64,000 bases of DNA from Oceanospirillaceae bacterium (GCA_002724925.1 PBQA01000016.1:404053-468052), one strand, 5' to 3'; counted from the first letter of the stretch, positions 14,357 to 23,379 are shown. Notes: generated from the sequence alone by a model not told the origin. Program-made: numbers and translations.

Positions 14357-14380
14357 CGGCTGTTGTTTACTCAACAGCCG
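14357..14380. other. Inverted repeat between convergent spoVR and flgT
   Basis: A perfect 9-bp stem (CGGCTGTTG / CAACAGCCG) with a 6-nt loop sits in the 113-nt gap between two convergent genes. There is no T-tract on either side, so it is not a standard intrinsic terminator; it may act as a bidirectional 3'-end-stabilising hairpin. Confidence 0.55.
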
Positions 14381-14390
14381 AGATCATCAC

Positions 14391-15578
14391 CTACCAGGCA
14401 ATCACCATATCATCACGCTGAATCGCTAAACGTTCTGCGGGGCTACCCAGCTCTGCAATGACAAACTGTGGTTGCACCTGCTTCACAACCGCCTCGGCCG
14501 CCATGTCGGTCAACTCAGTGCGAGGCTCCAGGTCCAGGTTATACAGCGTGCCAGTACGATATACTTTCAGCGTATCTCCAGGCCGAAGACCCGCAGCGGC
14601 GCTTGCCTCTATGTGCAAACGGTTTCCACGGGCCCTGACGATGCGGGCCATAAAAGGCTGACAACGTAGCATCTCATCGACATCGCCAGCAGCCCGTTTC
14701 AGAATATCTGCGACTTCGTTACCGTAAGAGGTCGCCCAGAACTGCGGCGTAGCAAAACCCGTTTTTTCATTTCTTGGCGCTTCCCACTGCCCCTCTGTGC
14801 GGTAAGAGCGCTGAAACAGCATGGCACCACTAAGGCCATCATGCACAAAGACATCCATCACGAAATCACGCGTCGGCGCTGAAGAGAACCCCATCAGTCG
14901 ACTGGCAAATCCGGTTTTCTGTGGCGTGTGCAATGCCAGGTCGCGTACGACACCCGACACGACATACTGAGCACCCAGTTGCGTCGCCAGAGCAACGGAT
15001 GTAGTCAGCCGCTGTTGAGCGGTCTCCGCCGATGGTGCGCGGCGGGGATCTTGATAAAGGCTGATCCGGGTTGCGTCGAGCGCATGTACTCCGCCCCCTG
15101 AATTAAGTTCAGCAGCGAGCCAGCGCGGTAAGCCCTGCTCAATGTTTTCTAATCGGCCCAACGTAGCCTGCTGCGGCTGTGCCAGTCCAAAACCGGCCAC
15201 AGCCACGGCTTTGCGATAGCTCTGAACCGATGCTGGGCATAAAGCCGCCTCATCGACATCAGCACGAATTGTCACTTCGTACATACCGTTGACTGTATCT
15301 TCACGCAGAATCTCAACATCGCTGACCTGCGACCGGGTTGATACACGCACGGTATCGGTACTGACGACGCCTTTCTCCATCAACTGCATGCCGCTGATCT
15401 GTGCACCTGCCTGTAAGCTGGCCTGATGCAGCGCATCTTCCATTGCCTGTTCACGAGCATAAGACAGCGCGCCTTCAACCGGGGCACGCCCAGTCACCTG
15501 CACAACTTCTGCCTGCGCCTGGACGAACGGCAGAATCAGCAAACCAACGAACAACGAAGATAAACGAAAGCGTCTCAT
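14391..15578 (-). CDS. flgT: Flagellar assembly protein FlgT
   Basis: 395 residues. A signal peptide (cleavage probably after QAQA near residue 23) is followed by the FlgT layout: an N-domain with VTGRAPVEGALSYAREQA, a middle domain with GAQYVVSGVVRDL and a small C-terminal domain. In Vibrio, FlgT builds the H ring around the flagellar basal body of sheathed polar flagella and is needed for the T ring. It lies 11 nt after flgP on the same strand. No flgO is visible beside it. Confidence 0.82.
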   Translation of the reverse strand: MRRFRLSSLFVGLLILPFVQAQAEVVQVTGRAPVEGALSYAREQAMEDALHQASLQAGAQISGMQLMEKGVVSTDTVRVSTRSQVSDVEILREDTVNGMYEVTIRADVDEAALCPASVQSYRKAVAVAGFGLAQPQQATLGRLENIEQGLPRWLAAELNSGGGVHALDATRISLYQDPRRAPSAETAQQRLTTSVALATQLGAQYVVSGVVRDLALHTPQKTGFASRLMGFSSAPTRDFVMDVFVHDGLSGAMLFQRSYRTEGQWEAPRNEKTGFATPQFWATSYGNEVADILKRAAGDVDEMLRCQPFMARIVRARGNRLHIEASAAAGLRPGDTLKVYRTGTLYNLDLEPRTELTDMAAEAVVKQVQPQFVIAELGSPAERLAIQRDDMVIAW

Positions 15579-15589
15579 AGCAAAGTCCC

Positions 15590-16195
15590 TTACTCGATAA
15601 AGTAGAAGCCGCTCTCGGGCACTGAAGCTTCGCCCTGAACACGGTTACGCTGGCTAGCGGCAAACTGCTGAGCGTTGCGCCCACCCAGTGGCACCCGGCA
15701 ATCCACATTGAAACGCTGGTTATCCATCGTCTGCAGACAGTTACGGAAGCCCTGATCAATGATCATCTCCAGAACGGTTTCTGCACTGCCGTCCGGCATC
15801 AGATCAGTTGAGACAACGCGTGCACCATGCATATAAGTCTCGACATAGCTGCGGAACCGGTCGTTCTGTACGACCATATCGCGCACGGTAGTGCTGCCCT
15901 GAACCGAAGTTCCGTATACCCGTTCCGCCATGGCCCTGTAAGCATCCATTTTGGATGCACGAATGGCCATCAGACGCTTCTGAACCGACGACTGCTTAGC
16001 GCCATCATCAACCGCACCATAACCCACAACACGAAGCACCATAGGTGCAACAGGGTCTATTTCCTGCTCAACAGGCTTAAAGAATTGCTCAGGTGGTGCA
16101 CTGGCATTGCCCTGATCCAGAACAGGTCCGGCGCAGGCGGTTAACAATCCTACAGAAAGCACCAGGGCGCCTGCGGTTACACATTTCAGCTTCAT
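15590..16195 (-). CDS. flgP: FlgP-like LPP20-family outer-membrane lipoprotein
   Basis: 201 residues from the ATG at 16193-16195, preceded by GGAG about 9 nt upstream. The lipobox LLTAC gives a lipidated Cys near residue 21. The LPP20 domain shows MAIRASKMDAYRAMAERVYG. FlgP is an outer-membrane lipoprotein needed for motility in Vibrio and Campylobacter, where it forms a basal disk or H-ring-associated structure. Coupling to flgT supports this name over a generic LPP20 lipoprotein. Confidence 0.8.
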   Translation of the reverse strand: MKLKCVTAGALVLSVGLLTACAGPVLDQGNASAPPEQFFKPVEQEIDPVAPMVLRVVGYGAVDDGAKQSSVQKRLMAIRASKMDAYRAMAERVYGTSVQGSTTVRDMVVQNDRFRSYVETYMHGARVVSTDLMPDGSAETVLEMIIDQGFRNCLQTMDNQRFNVDCRVPLGGRNAQQFAASQRNRVQGEASVPESGFYFIE

Positions 16196-16283
16196 ATCTG
16201 ACTCCATACCAGCAGTGGATGGCACTTCGACCACCCCTGACTTGTTTTGCTATAAGACGGCTATCGGCCGATATGAAGAAAAG

Positions 16284-17228
16284 TTAAGACGATTGACGCT
16301 CACTTTTTTGTACTGACTTTGTAACCGCAGGATAACGACCAGCCACAAGAGTTCTTAACCAACGATCAGGAGAGCGGTGCCATTGATAAACGGCTAACGA
16401 TGCGAGGAGAATCCCAGCCCCGGCAAAACTCTCCCACTGCAGGCGTTCATCACGTAACAAGTAGCCCCAGAAAATTGCGAGAGCGGGAGCAACCAGAGTG
16501 ATCAGCGTCACTCTGGAAGTCGGTAACTGGCGCAAAATATAAAAATAGAGAACAAAGGCCAGCAACGAACCACAGGTAATCAGGTAACCCAGCGCGGCAA
16601 AGGACACCACGTCTTTTTCTTGCGGAATATGCACCCCAAAGAAAGGCACAGTAAGAAGATACAGTATTCCTGAAACCCAGAGTGTGCCGCTGGTCTGGAC
16701 CATAGGGTGGATGCCGGCTCCGACCTGTTTGACCCAAACCGCACTGCCTGCAAAACACAGGACCGAGACGACACTACCTACAATTCCGCGCCACGCCAGA
16801 CCATCAACTGAAATGCGTGCGGATACCACCAGAGCAAGCCCGGCCAACGCCATCACCAGCGCAAATGACCGCACAGGAGTCAACTCCCGCTCGCGCAGAA
16901 CCACGTATGCCAACGCACCAGACAGCATGGGGGAGAGCCCATAAATCACCGAAATCAAACCGGATGGAATATGCGCCGCGCCCCAGTACACCGACATCAT
17001 CGCGCCATAGATACCAAGACTGCCGCCAAGGTAACTCAAAATAGCCTGCTTACTGAAAACGAGGCGCTGGCGCATCAACCAGACCAATGGTAAGGACAAC
17101 AAAGCGCTGATCCACATACGAAGACTGACGGCCGTAAAAAAGTCGAGCCCGTTCTGACTGAATTGAATTGCCACGGGCGTGGTGGACCAGATCAGTACCA
17201 CCAGAAGATACGCCACTATAATTTTCAT
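16284..17228 (-). CDS. EamA/DMT-family exporter
   Basis: 314 residues with about ten hydrophobic helices in two EamA repeats; the N-terminus AYLLVVLIWSTTPVAIQFS is typical of the drug/metabolite transporter superfamily. Members export amino acids, metabolites or drugs across the inner membrane. Substrate cannot be read directly. The upstream leader ORF and terminator (17298-17432) suggest control by translation of a Val/Arg/Ala-rich peptide, hence possibly an amino-acid exporter. Confidence 0.85.
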   Translation of the reverse strand: MKIIVAYLLVVLIWSTTPVAIQFSQNGLDFFTAVSLRMWISALLSLPLVWLMRQRLVFSKQAILSYLGGSLGIYGAMMSVYWGAAHIPSGLISVIYGLSPMLSGALAYVVLRERELTPVRSFALVMALAGLALVVSARISVDGLAWRGIVGSVVSVLCFAGSAVWVKQVGAGIHPMVQTSGTLWVSGILYLLTVPFFGVHIPQEKDVVSFAALGYLITCGSLLAFVLYFYILRQLPTSRVTLITLVAPALAIFWGYLLRDERLQWESFAGAGILLASLAVYQWHRSPDRWLRTLVAGRYPAVTKSVQKSERQSS

Positions 17229-17297
17229 ACATCACCTGTGCTTGCCGGGCTCTCCCTTGAGCCCTGTGTATGTTTTGGCAACACAGCGACCAGAAAC

Positions 17298-17326
17298 AAA
17301 AAAGGCCGCATAACGTGCGGCCTTTT
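17298..17326 (-). terminator. Strong terminator in the leader of the EamA exporter gene
   Basis: Read on the minus strand, AAAAGGCCGCA and TGCGGCCTTTT form an 11-bp stem with a 5-nt loop, followed by TTTTTTGTTTC. It lies about 70 nt upstream of the exporter start and 20 nt after the stop of a 28-codon ORF. On the minus strand there is no other gene upstream to terminate, so it most likely attenuates the exporter transcript. On the plus strand the T-run is weak. Confidence 0.8.
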
Positions 17327-17345
17327 GAGAATAATCCGTTATCAG

Positions 17346-17432
17346 TTAACTATTCCCCGGCCTCACTACTCGCACAATGGCGACACAACGCGCACGCACG
17401 ACCATTCGCAGCGCTACTGGCGCCGCGAACAT
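17346..17432 (-). CDS. Putative 28-residue leader peptide of an attenuator
   Basis: ATG at 17430-17432 to TAA at 17346-17348. The peptide starts MFAAPVALRMVVRARC and contains seven Val, five Arg and five Ala, with Val-Val pairs at residues 11-12 and 22-23. A weak GCGAAG ribosome site precedes it. It stops 20 nt before the terminator, as in amino-acid-biosynthesis leaders such as ivbL. Expression is unproven and the ORF could be chance; the composition and placement argue for it. The rest of the 366-nt gap up to 17594 holds no other gene that I can see. Confidence 0.5.
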   Translation of the reverse strand: MFAAPVALRMVVRARCVAIVRVVRPGNS

Positions 17433-17594
17433 CTTCGCTGAGAAATGTGTCAATTGTGAAAACACGAGAGTTATTCCGAAAAATAATTAGCTGTTACGAA
17501 AGATTACGCACGACTTTTACGATTCGCAACCGATTTCTGAAATTGCATCTAGTATTAATTGCATCCGTACTCACGTATTCCTGAGGATGCCCAC

Positions 17595-19208
17595 ATGTTA
17601 AAACGCTCTCTTCTTGGCAGTGCCGTATTGCTGGCCAGCAGCTACGCCACAGCCACCCCTTTTATGCCGATGGATGCTCGTGGTCTGGCCATGGGTAATA
17701 CCGGTGTTGCCAGTGCCAAGCTCGCACACGCCCCGGCTTATAACCCTTCACTGTTGTCACAGGCAGAAAGCAGCGATGATTTCGCGCTGCTCTTCCCGCA
17801 AATTGGGGTGAACGTGGCGGATGAAGCAGGCCTCGAAGATGAAGCCTCACGACTGGACGATGACATTATTCCGCGAATTGATGCTGCCTTCGAAGAGCGC
17901 GGTGCCGGCGATCCGGTGAACTTTAATAAAGCCGTTGAAAATATGACTGCCGCAGCTGAACAGCTGGGTGTTCAGATTGATTCAATGGATGATGTCGACG
18001 GCCGTACCAACGCTGAAAAAGCAGCCGACCTGCGCACCGACAACCAGGCGTTTGGTGATAGCATCGCAGCAACAAACACCGAACTTCAGGAAGTTGAATC
18101 TGCCACTGACGACATGATCGATAGCTTACGTACTATCTCCGGCGACCCTCTACGCGGACGCCTGGGTATTGGTGGCGCGGTCGCTATTCCGGGTAAAAAA
18201 CTGGCAGCTGCCGTCAGCTTTAAAGCTGATGTAAACGCCTCTGCCCGTATTCTGTTCAGTGGCAACGACGCGAACCTGCTAGGCGCCTATGTGCCTGCTG
18301 CATCCGGCTATCTCGATGCTTCAAATGGTATTACTGACAGTGTGGATAGCCTGGCCGACGAGGTAGAAAGCGGCACAGCAACAACTGCAGATCTGAATAA
18401 CACCAAGAGCGCCGTGGATGAAGTAAATACCTATACCTCCGACCCGGTACAAACCGCTGGCGGTAACATCAGCATCTTCGATAACGGTGAGATTTCGAAT
18501 GCGGCATCCGACCCATCGTTTGACTCTCAATATGAAATCGTCGCCATTGGGATCGCCGAAGTGGGCCTGAGCCTGTCGCGTGAGTTTGTGATCGCCGACA
18601 AGCCTGTTGCCATTGGTATTACACCTAAGCTTCAGCAAGTGGCGACTTACCACTACGTTGGCCAGGTCGATGAAGAAGACAACGCACCGGACGTTGAACT
18701 GGAAGACTCTGAGCGCACCTCCAACCACATCAATCTGGATATCGGTACGTCTTTCTACGTTGATCCACAGGAGCGACTGCGTGTCGGTATCGTTATTCAG
18801 GATCTGATCAGTAAAGACTTTGAATACGCTGAGGTTGCAGTCGATGGCGATGCTGACGGTGAAGTAGCGGCTGGCGGTAAAGTAAGCCTGAAACCGAAAC
18901 TGCGCGCCGGTGTTGCCTATACCCGTGACTGGTACAACCTGGCGGCAGACCTCGACCTGACAGAAAACGAAGCTCTGGCATTTGAAGATCCAACCCAGTA
19001 CCTGTCAGTGGGCGGCGAAGTAGATCTGGCAGGCTGGGCTCAGCTGCGCGCCGGTTTACGCACAAACCTCGCCGGTGAAAGTAACGTCGTGTCGCTGGGT
19101 GCCGGTGTATCACCGTTTGGTATTCACTTTGACCTTGCCGCCATGATGGATGTATCTGACCCTGAAAAAGAACTGGGTCTGGCTCTGGAAACTGGCTTCT
19201 ACTTCTAA
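17595..19208 (+). CDS. TraF_2-family (conjugal transfer TraF-like) outer-membrane barrel protein
   Basis: 537 residues from ATG 17595 with GAGG 9 nt upstream; an upstream in-frame ATG at 17559 precedes the signal peptide and is unlikely. The signal peptide ends around YATA. The mature start MPMDARGLAMGNTGVASAK followed by AYNPSLL is the hallmark of the TraF_2/FadL-like group. The C-terminus ends in an aromatic residue (ETGFYF), as in outer-membrane barrels. Despite the family name there are no conjugation genes nearby, so this is a chromosomal outer-membrane protein of unknown substrate. Confidence 0.75.
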   Translation: MLKRSLLGSAVLLASSYATATPFMPMDARGLAMGNTGVASAKLAHAPAYNPSLLSQAESSDDFALLFPQIGVNVADEAGLEDEASRLDDDIIPRIDAAFEERGAGDPVNFNKAVENMTAAAEQLGVQIDSMDDVDGRTNAEKAADLRTDNQAFGDSIAATNTELQEVESATDDMIDSLRTISGDPLRGRLGIGGAVAIPGKKLAAAVSFKADVNASARILFSGNDANLLGAYVPAASGYLDASNGITDSVDSLADEVESGTATTADLNNTKSAVDEVNTYTSDPVQTAGGNISIFDNGEISNAASDPSFDSQYEIVAIGIAEVGLSLSREFVIADKPVAIGITPKLQQVATYHYVGQVDEEDNAPDVELEDSERTSNHINLDIGTSFYVDPQERLRVGIVIQDLISKDFEYAEVAVDGDADGEVAAGGKVSLKPKLRAGVAYTRDWYNLAADLDLTENEALAFEDPTQYLSVGGEVDLAGWAQLRAGLRTNLAGESNVVSLGAGVSPFGIHFDLAAMMDVSDPEKELGLALETGFYF

Positions 19209-19232
19209 CACCAGCGACATCCCGGTACACTC

Positions 19233-19262
19233 AAAGGCCATCATATTCGATGGCCTTTTTTA
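19233..19262 (+). terminator. Rho-independent terminator after the TraF-like gene
   Basis: AAAGGCCATC / GATGGCCTTT (10-bp stem, 6-nt loop) followed by TTTATTTTC, starting 24 nt after the stop codon and ending just before cca. Confidence 0.85.
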
Positions 19263-19277
19263 TTTTCTGAGTACGTT

Positions 19278-20507
19278 ATGCAGACCTATCTTGTCGGCGG
19301 TGCAGTCCGCGATCATCTTCTCAATCGCCCGGTAAAAGACAATGACTGGGTGGTGGTGGGTGCCACTCCAGAAGAGATGATCAGTAAAGGTTACGAACAG
19401 GTTGGTGCCGATTTTCCGGTATTTCTGCATCCTGATACGAAAGAAGAATACGCACTCGCACGTACGGAAAGAAAAAGCGGAAAAGGTTATCAGGGGTTCG
19501 TCTGTGACTTCTCATCAGCAGTGACTCTGGAAGAAGATTTACTGCGCCGTGACCTGACCATCAATGCCATGGCCCAAAACAGCGACGGCAAAATCATCGA
19601 CCCTTATAACGGCGCGACAGACCTACAGAATCGGATACTGCGTCATGTTTCGCCTGCCTTTCAGGAAGATCCTTTACGAGTCTTGCGTGTCGCACGCTTT
19701 GCGGCTCGCTTTGCTGGTCTGGGCTTTCGCATTGCTGACGAAACCATGACTCTGATGAAGCAGATGGTCGAAGACAACGAACTTGATCATCTGGTCGCTG
19801 AGCGGGTCTGGACAGAAACTCAGAGATCACTGGGTGAAAACAGCCCTGATACCTATTTTCGTGTACTCCGCGAATGCGGGGCACTCAAGGTTTGGTTTGG
19901 CGAGCTCGACGCTCTGTTCGGAGTGCCTCAGCCAGAAAAGTACCACCCTGAAATAGATACCGGCGAGCATGCTCTGCTCTGCCTGCAAGCAGCGCAAAAA
20001 CTCAGTGACTCTACCGCTGTGCGCTGGGCTGCTCTAATTCATGACCTGGGAAAAGGCCGCACACCAGAAAGTGAATGGCCACGCCACTTTGGTCATGAGA
20101 AAAAAGGTCTGTCTCCGGTAAAACAACTCTGCAATCGTTTAAAAGCACCGAATGACGCTAAAACACTGGCGCTGCTGAGTAGCGAATTTCATACTCATGT
20201 TCATCGCGCACTTGAGTTGCGACCAGAAACTCTGCTGAAATTATTCGATCAGGTAGATGCCTGGCGTCGGCCGGAACGATTTGAAGATTTTCTGCTGGTT
20301 TGTGTTGCGGATGCTCGGGGCAGAACCGGGCTGGAAGAATGCGACTATCCGCAGGCAGAATACTGCCGCAATGCATTGCAAGAAGCTCTTACAATCACTG
20401 CGCAGGATATTATTGCAACGGGCGTTCAGGGGGCGGAAATTCGCACGGCTCTGACCAATGCCCGAGCCGCACATCTTAAGAAATGGAAGTCGACTCAGTC
20501 GATTTAA
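19278..20507 (+). CDS. cca: CCA-adding tRNA nucleotidyltransferase with HD domain
   Basis: 409 residues. The N-terminus YLVGGAVRDHLL and the catalytic VKDNDWVVVG are class II nucleotidyltransferase motifs. RRDLTINAMA follows, and an HD phosphohydrolase domain with ALIHDLGKG lies near residue 255. It builds or repairs the 3' CCA of tRNAs; the HD domain in the long gammaproteobacterial form adds phosphatase and 2',3'-cyclic phosphodiesterase activity. Its last 32 nt overlap the end of convergent folK. Confidence 0.95.
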   Translation: MQTYLVGGAVRDHLLNRPVKDNDWVVVGATPEEMISKGYEQVGADFPVFLHPDTKEEYALARTERKSGKGYQGFVCDFSSAVTLEEDLLRRDLTINAMAQNSDGKIIDPYNGATDLQNRILRHVSPAFQEDPLRVLRVARFAARFAGLGFRIADETMTLMKQMVEDNELDHLVAERVWTETQRSLGENSPDTYFRVLRECGALKVWFGELDALFGVPQPEKYHPEIDTGEHALLCLQAAQKLSDSTAVRWAALIHDLGKGRTPESEWPRHFGHEKKGLSPVKQLCNRLKAPNDAKTLALLSSEFHTHVHRALELRPETLLKLFDQVDAWRRPERFEDFLLVCVADARGRTGLEECDYPQAEYCRNALQEALTITAQDIIATGVQGAEIRTALTNARAAHLKKWKSTQSI

Positions 20508-21003
20508 CGCTAACTAACGTCGCGCCCGCAATCTCGACTTTTTCCAGTGCCTGATCACTCACATGTGGCCAGTAATCTTTTAGCGGTGTCTTATTTTTAG
20601 GGCAAATTCCAGCTGGCCATAAATCCAATAACGGGCGTAATACAAACGCGTAACGCCAGACATCGATGCGCGGCAGCGATATTCCATCGACATCACCACT
20701 TAATTCATCGACGACAAGAATATCGATATCCAGAGCGCGATCTGAATATTTTTTGGCACCCGGCTCACGGCCAAATTCGGTCTCAATAGCTTTTAACCGG
20801 GTATTTAATTCCGCCACGGTACAATCAGTGTGAGCTTCAACCACCAGGTTGATAAAGGCCGGGCCACTGAAGCCCACTGCCTCAGAGCGATAACAGGGAG
20901 AAATCGCGACAATATCTACATCGTGCGCCAAACGCTTAAGACCCAAAGGAATATTCTGCTCGGGTGAAAGGTTGGCGCCAACGCCTAAAAATACATGCGC
21001 CAT
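20476..21003 (-). CDS. folK: 6-hydroxymethyl-dihydropterin pyrophosphokinase FolK
   Basis: 175 residues. VFLGVGANLSPEQN at the N-terminus and RALDIDILVVDEL are the two family signatures. It transfers pyrophosphate from ATP to 6-hydroxymethyl-7,8-dihydropterin in folate synthesis. It directly follows folB (end-to-start at 21003) in the tsaD-folB-folK order. The 3' end overlaps cca tail to tail. Confidence 0.94.
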   Translation of the reverse strand: MAHVFLGVGANLSPEQNIPLGLKRLAHDVDIVAISPCYRSEAVGFSGPAFINLVVEAHTDCTVAELNTRLKAIETEFGREPGAKKYSDRALDIDILVVDELSGDVDGISLPRIDVWRYAFVLRPLLDLWPAGICPKNKTPLKDYWPHVSDQALEKVEIAGATLVSVKSTESTSIS

Positions 21004-21356
21004 CAGCTGATACCACGCTCAATCATCAGCCCGACAGCACGTGCCTGCGGCACCACCGCGGGTTTCTCAACACGAATACTTAACCACGACATACCGAACT
21101 CCTGCAGCAAGCCATCGGCCAGGCGCTCCAACAGCGACTCCAGTAACTGAAAGTGCTGTTCACGCACGAAGCGCTCAATATATTCAGTCACCGCCTGATA
21201 ATCGAGCGCATGCATTAAATCGTCAGTCTGTGCCGCGACACGGATATCCCACGCCATCTCCAGATCAAACACCAGCGGCTGACGTACCTGCTTTTCCCAG
21301 TCGTAGACCCCGATGACTGCATCCACTTTTAATTCGCTGATAAAGACCTTATCCAT
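21003..21356 (-). CDS. folB: Dihydroneopterin aldolase FolB
   Basis: 117 residues with the N-terminus VFISELKVDAVIGVYDWEK and the conserved ALDYQAVTEYI, typical of FolB. It converts 7,8-dihydroneopterin to 6-hydroxymethyl-dihydropterin and glycolaldehyde, the substrate of the adjacent FolK. It lies 10 nt downstream of tsaD on the same strand. Confidence 0.94.
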   Translation of the reverse strand: MDKVFISELKVDAVIGVYDWEKQVRQPLVFDLEMAWDIRVAAQTDDLMHALDYQAVTEYIERFVREQHFQLLESLLERLADGLLQEFGMSWLSIRVEKPAVVPQARAVGLMIERGIS

Positions 21357-21366
21357 ACTCAGCTCC

Positions 21367-22404
21367 TTAATTACCTGACGCCAGAGGCTTCAGTTCGGTC
21401 ATTGGCCAGCGCGGCACACACGACACGGCGATATCGGATACTTCGCCCGCTTTCAGACGCTGAGCTCCGGCGTAGGCAATCATGGCACCGTTGTCTGTAC
21501 AAAGCGCCGGACGCGGATAGTACACACGCCCTTTAAGCTGCTCAGCGGTCTCCTTTAACTGCTCTCGCAACATACGGTTCGCCCCCACACCGCCAGCGAT
21601 AATCAGGCGATTCACACCCGTCTGTTTCATTGCGCGCTTACACTTGATGGCCAGCGTATCAACCACGGCAGCCTGAAAGCCCGCGGAGATATCTTTTTTA
21701 TCCTGCTCAGCAAGAACGCCGTCTACGGCACAATTAAGAATAGTCGTGCGGGTAAATGTCTTCAGACCACTGAAGCTGAAATCCAGACCGGGACGGTCTG
21801 TCATCGGACGAGGGAAACTGAAGCGGGCTGCATCACCTTCATCAGCCAGCTTACTCAGGGCCGGACCACCCGGATACGACAGCCCCATCATCTTAGCGGC
21901 CTTATCAAAGGCTTCACCAGCCGCGTCATCGAGCGACTCGCCAAGCAGCTCGTATTCACCAATGCCTTCTACTTTAACCAACTGTGTGTGGCCGCCAGAC
22001 ACCAGCAGAGCGATAAAGGGAAACTCGGGTACATCATCCTCTAGCATAGGGGCAAGCAGGTGCCCTTCCATGTGATGAACACCCACGGCCGGGATACCCA
22101 GAGACCACGCCAGAGAACGCCCAAGACAGGCACCGACGAGTAGCGCGCCTACAAGGCCGGGGCCGCTGGTGTAAGCTATACCTTCCAGATCCTGCAGGGT
22201 ATGCCCAGCCTCTTCCATAACCTCACGTATCAGTGGCAGACCTTTTCTTACGTGGTCGCGGGAGGCTAACTCAGGAACAACACCACCGTACTCAGCATGA
22301 ACGGCAATCTGCGAATACACTCTGTGCGCCAACAGCCCGCGCTCGGTGTCATACAACGCGACCCCAGTCTCATCACAGGAGGTTTCTAACCCCAATACCA
22401 GCAT
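21367..22404 (-). CDS. tsaD: tRNA N6-threonylcarbamoyladenosine transferase TsaD
   Basis: 345 residues from the ATG at 22402-22404, where the family N-terminus [19 protein letters not shown] begins. The frame is open further upstream but that stretch has no family sequence and holds the divergent rpsU promoter region. The metal-binding HHMEGH and SGGHTQLV, and [10 protein letters not shown] near the C-terminus, are present. With TsaB, TsaC and TsaE it installs t6A37 on ANN-decoding tRNAs. Confidence 0.96.
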   Translation of the reverse strand: MLVLGLETSCDETGVALYDTERGLLAHRVYSQIAVHAEYGGVVPELASRDHVRKGLPLIREVMEEAGHTLQDLEGIAYTSGPGLVGALLVGACLGRSLAWSLGIPAVGVHHMEGHLLAPMLEDDVPEFPFIALLVSGGHTQLVKVEGIGEYELLGESLDDAAGEAFDKAAKMMGLSYPGGPALSKLADEGDAARFSFPRPMTDRPGLDFSFSGLKTFTRTTILNCAVDGVLAEQDKKDISAGFQAAVVDTLAIKCKRAMKQTGVNRLIIAGGVGANRMLREQLKETAEQLKGRVYYPRPALCTDNGAMIAYAGAQRLKAGEVSDIAVSCVPRWPMTELKPLASGN

Positions 22405-22540
22405 AACTAACCTCTGTTCCGCTCTCTGTAAGCACAGGCTAACCGCCTGTTCCGACCCTAAACCGCGCATGATACTGCTAGCTAACGGCACACGCCACTC
22501 GCACACCACAACACGGCTACCAGATGCATTAAAAACCCCT

Positions 22541-22569
22541 TTGCATTCCGCGGGCAAAGTCTATAGAAT
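22541..22569 (+). promoter_or_regulatory. Sigma-70 promoter of the rpsU operon
   Basis: TTGCAT at 22541-22546 and TAGAAT at 22564-22569 with a 17-nt spacer, about 67 nt before the rpsU start. This is the conserved tsaD/rpsU divergent interval. Confidence 0.6.
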
Positions 22570-22635
22570 GCCCGCCCTCTGACTGGGACTACTGTGTCCC
22601 CACTATACCGAATTGACAAACATGTAGGTGATTGG

Positions 22636-22851
22636 ATGCCAGCTGTAAAAGTTAAAGAAAACGAACCGTTTGACGTTGCACTGCGTCGCTTCAAGCGTTC
22701 ATGCGAAAAAGCAGGCGTACTGTCTGAAGTACGTCGTCGCGAGCACTACGAGAAGCCAACCTGGGTTCGTAAGCGTAAAGCCGCTGCTGCTGTTAAGCGC
22801 CACCTGAAGAAGGTTCAGCGCGAACAGCGTAAGATGACTCGCCTGTACTGA
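22636..22851 (+). CDS. rpsU: 30S ribosomal protein bS21
   Basis: 71 residues, the exact bS21 length, from the ATG at 22636 ([13 protein letters not shown]). The basic C-terminus with [12 protein letters not shown] is typical. It is the first gene of the macromolecular-synthesis operon and pairs with divergent tsaD as in most gammaproteobacteria. Confidence 0.97.
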   Translation: MPAVKVKENEPFDVALRRFKRSCEKAGVLSEVRRREHYEKPTWVRKRKAAAAVKRHLKKVQREQRKMTRLY

Positions 22852-22880
22852 TACACGCGACATCTGTTGAGGACTGACAC

Positions 22881-23321
22881 ATGAGCCTGACCGCAACCGT
22901 TAAAGATGCTGTAAAAGCAGCAATGCGTGCCAAAGAAAAAGAGCGCCTTAGCGCACTTCGTCTGATCACTGCAGAATTTAAAAAGGTTGAAGTCGACGAG
23001 CGTATCGAAGTTGATGACGCACGAGCTCTACAGATTCTCGACAAAATGTGTAAGCAACGCCGCGACAGCATCAAGCAGTATTCCGATGCTGGCCGTGACG
23101 AGCTGGCCGCTGTTGAACAGGCAGAAATCGATGTTATCAGCGAATTTCTGCCAGAAGCGATCAGTGATGAAGAGCTGTCCCAGATGGTCTCAGATGCAAT
23201 TGCACAGTCCGGTGCTGCAGGCATGCAGGACATGGGGAAAGTGATGGGCATCCTCAAACCCAAAGTGCAGGGCCGTGCCGACATGGGCCAGGTCAGCCAG
23301 ATGGTGAAGTCCCAGCTCTGA
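22881..23321 (+). CDS. GatB/YqeY-domain protein
   Basis: 146 residues, with the YqeY core RLSALRLITAEFKKVEVDER and the C-terminal GKVMGILKPKVQGRADMGQV. The domain also forms the tRNA-binding tail of GatB; stand-alone YqeY proteins are of uncertain role, with a proposed link to tRNA-dependent amidation. It lies between rpsU and dnaG, a common insertion in non-enteric gammaproteobacteria. Confidence 0.9.
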   Translation: MSLTATVKDAVKAAMRAKEKERLSALRLITAEFKKVEVDERIEVDDARALQILDKMCKQRRDSIKQYSDAGRDELAAVEQAEIDVISEFLPEAISDEELSQMVSDAIAQSGAAGMQDMGKVMGILKPKVQGRADMGQVSQMVKSQL

Positions 23322-23347
23322 TTCATCGCACACGCGTTGATACAGCT

Positions 23348-23379
23348 AAGCGCCAATAGCTCATGCTACTGGCGCTTTT
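23348..23379 (+). terminator. Internal terminator between yqeY and dnaG
   Basis: AAGCGCCA / TGGCGCTT, extended inward by TAG/CTA pairing, then TTCGCG. The weak T-tract suits partial read-through. The E. coli rpsU-dnaG-rpoD operon has an internal terminator at the equivalent place that keeps primase levels low relative to S21. Confidence 0.7.

Noticed and set aside
14357..14380. Intrinsic terminator between spoVR and flgT
   Set aside because: The stem is good but neither strand has a T-tract, so it is listed only as an inverted repeat.
17595..19208. Evidence for a conjugative element from the TraF-like gene
   Set aside because: No other tra, mob or type IV secretion genes are in the window; TraF_2 proteins are common chromosomal outer-membrane proteins.
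22405..22557. Open N-terminal extension of tsaD
   Set aside because: The extra 51 codons have no family sequence; the TsaD N-terminus starts at 22404 and the extension runs into the rpsU promoter region.
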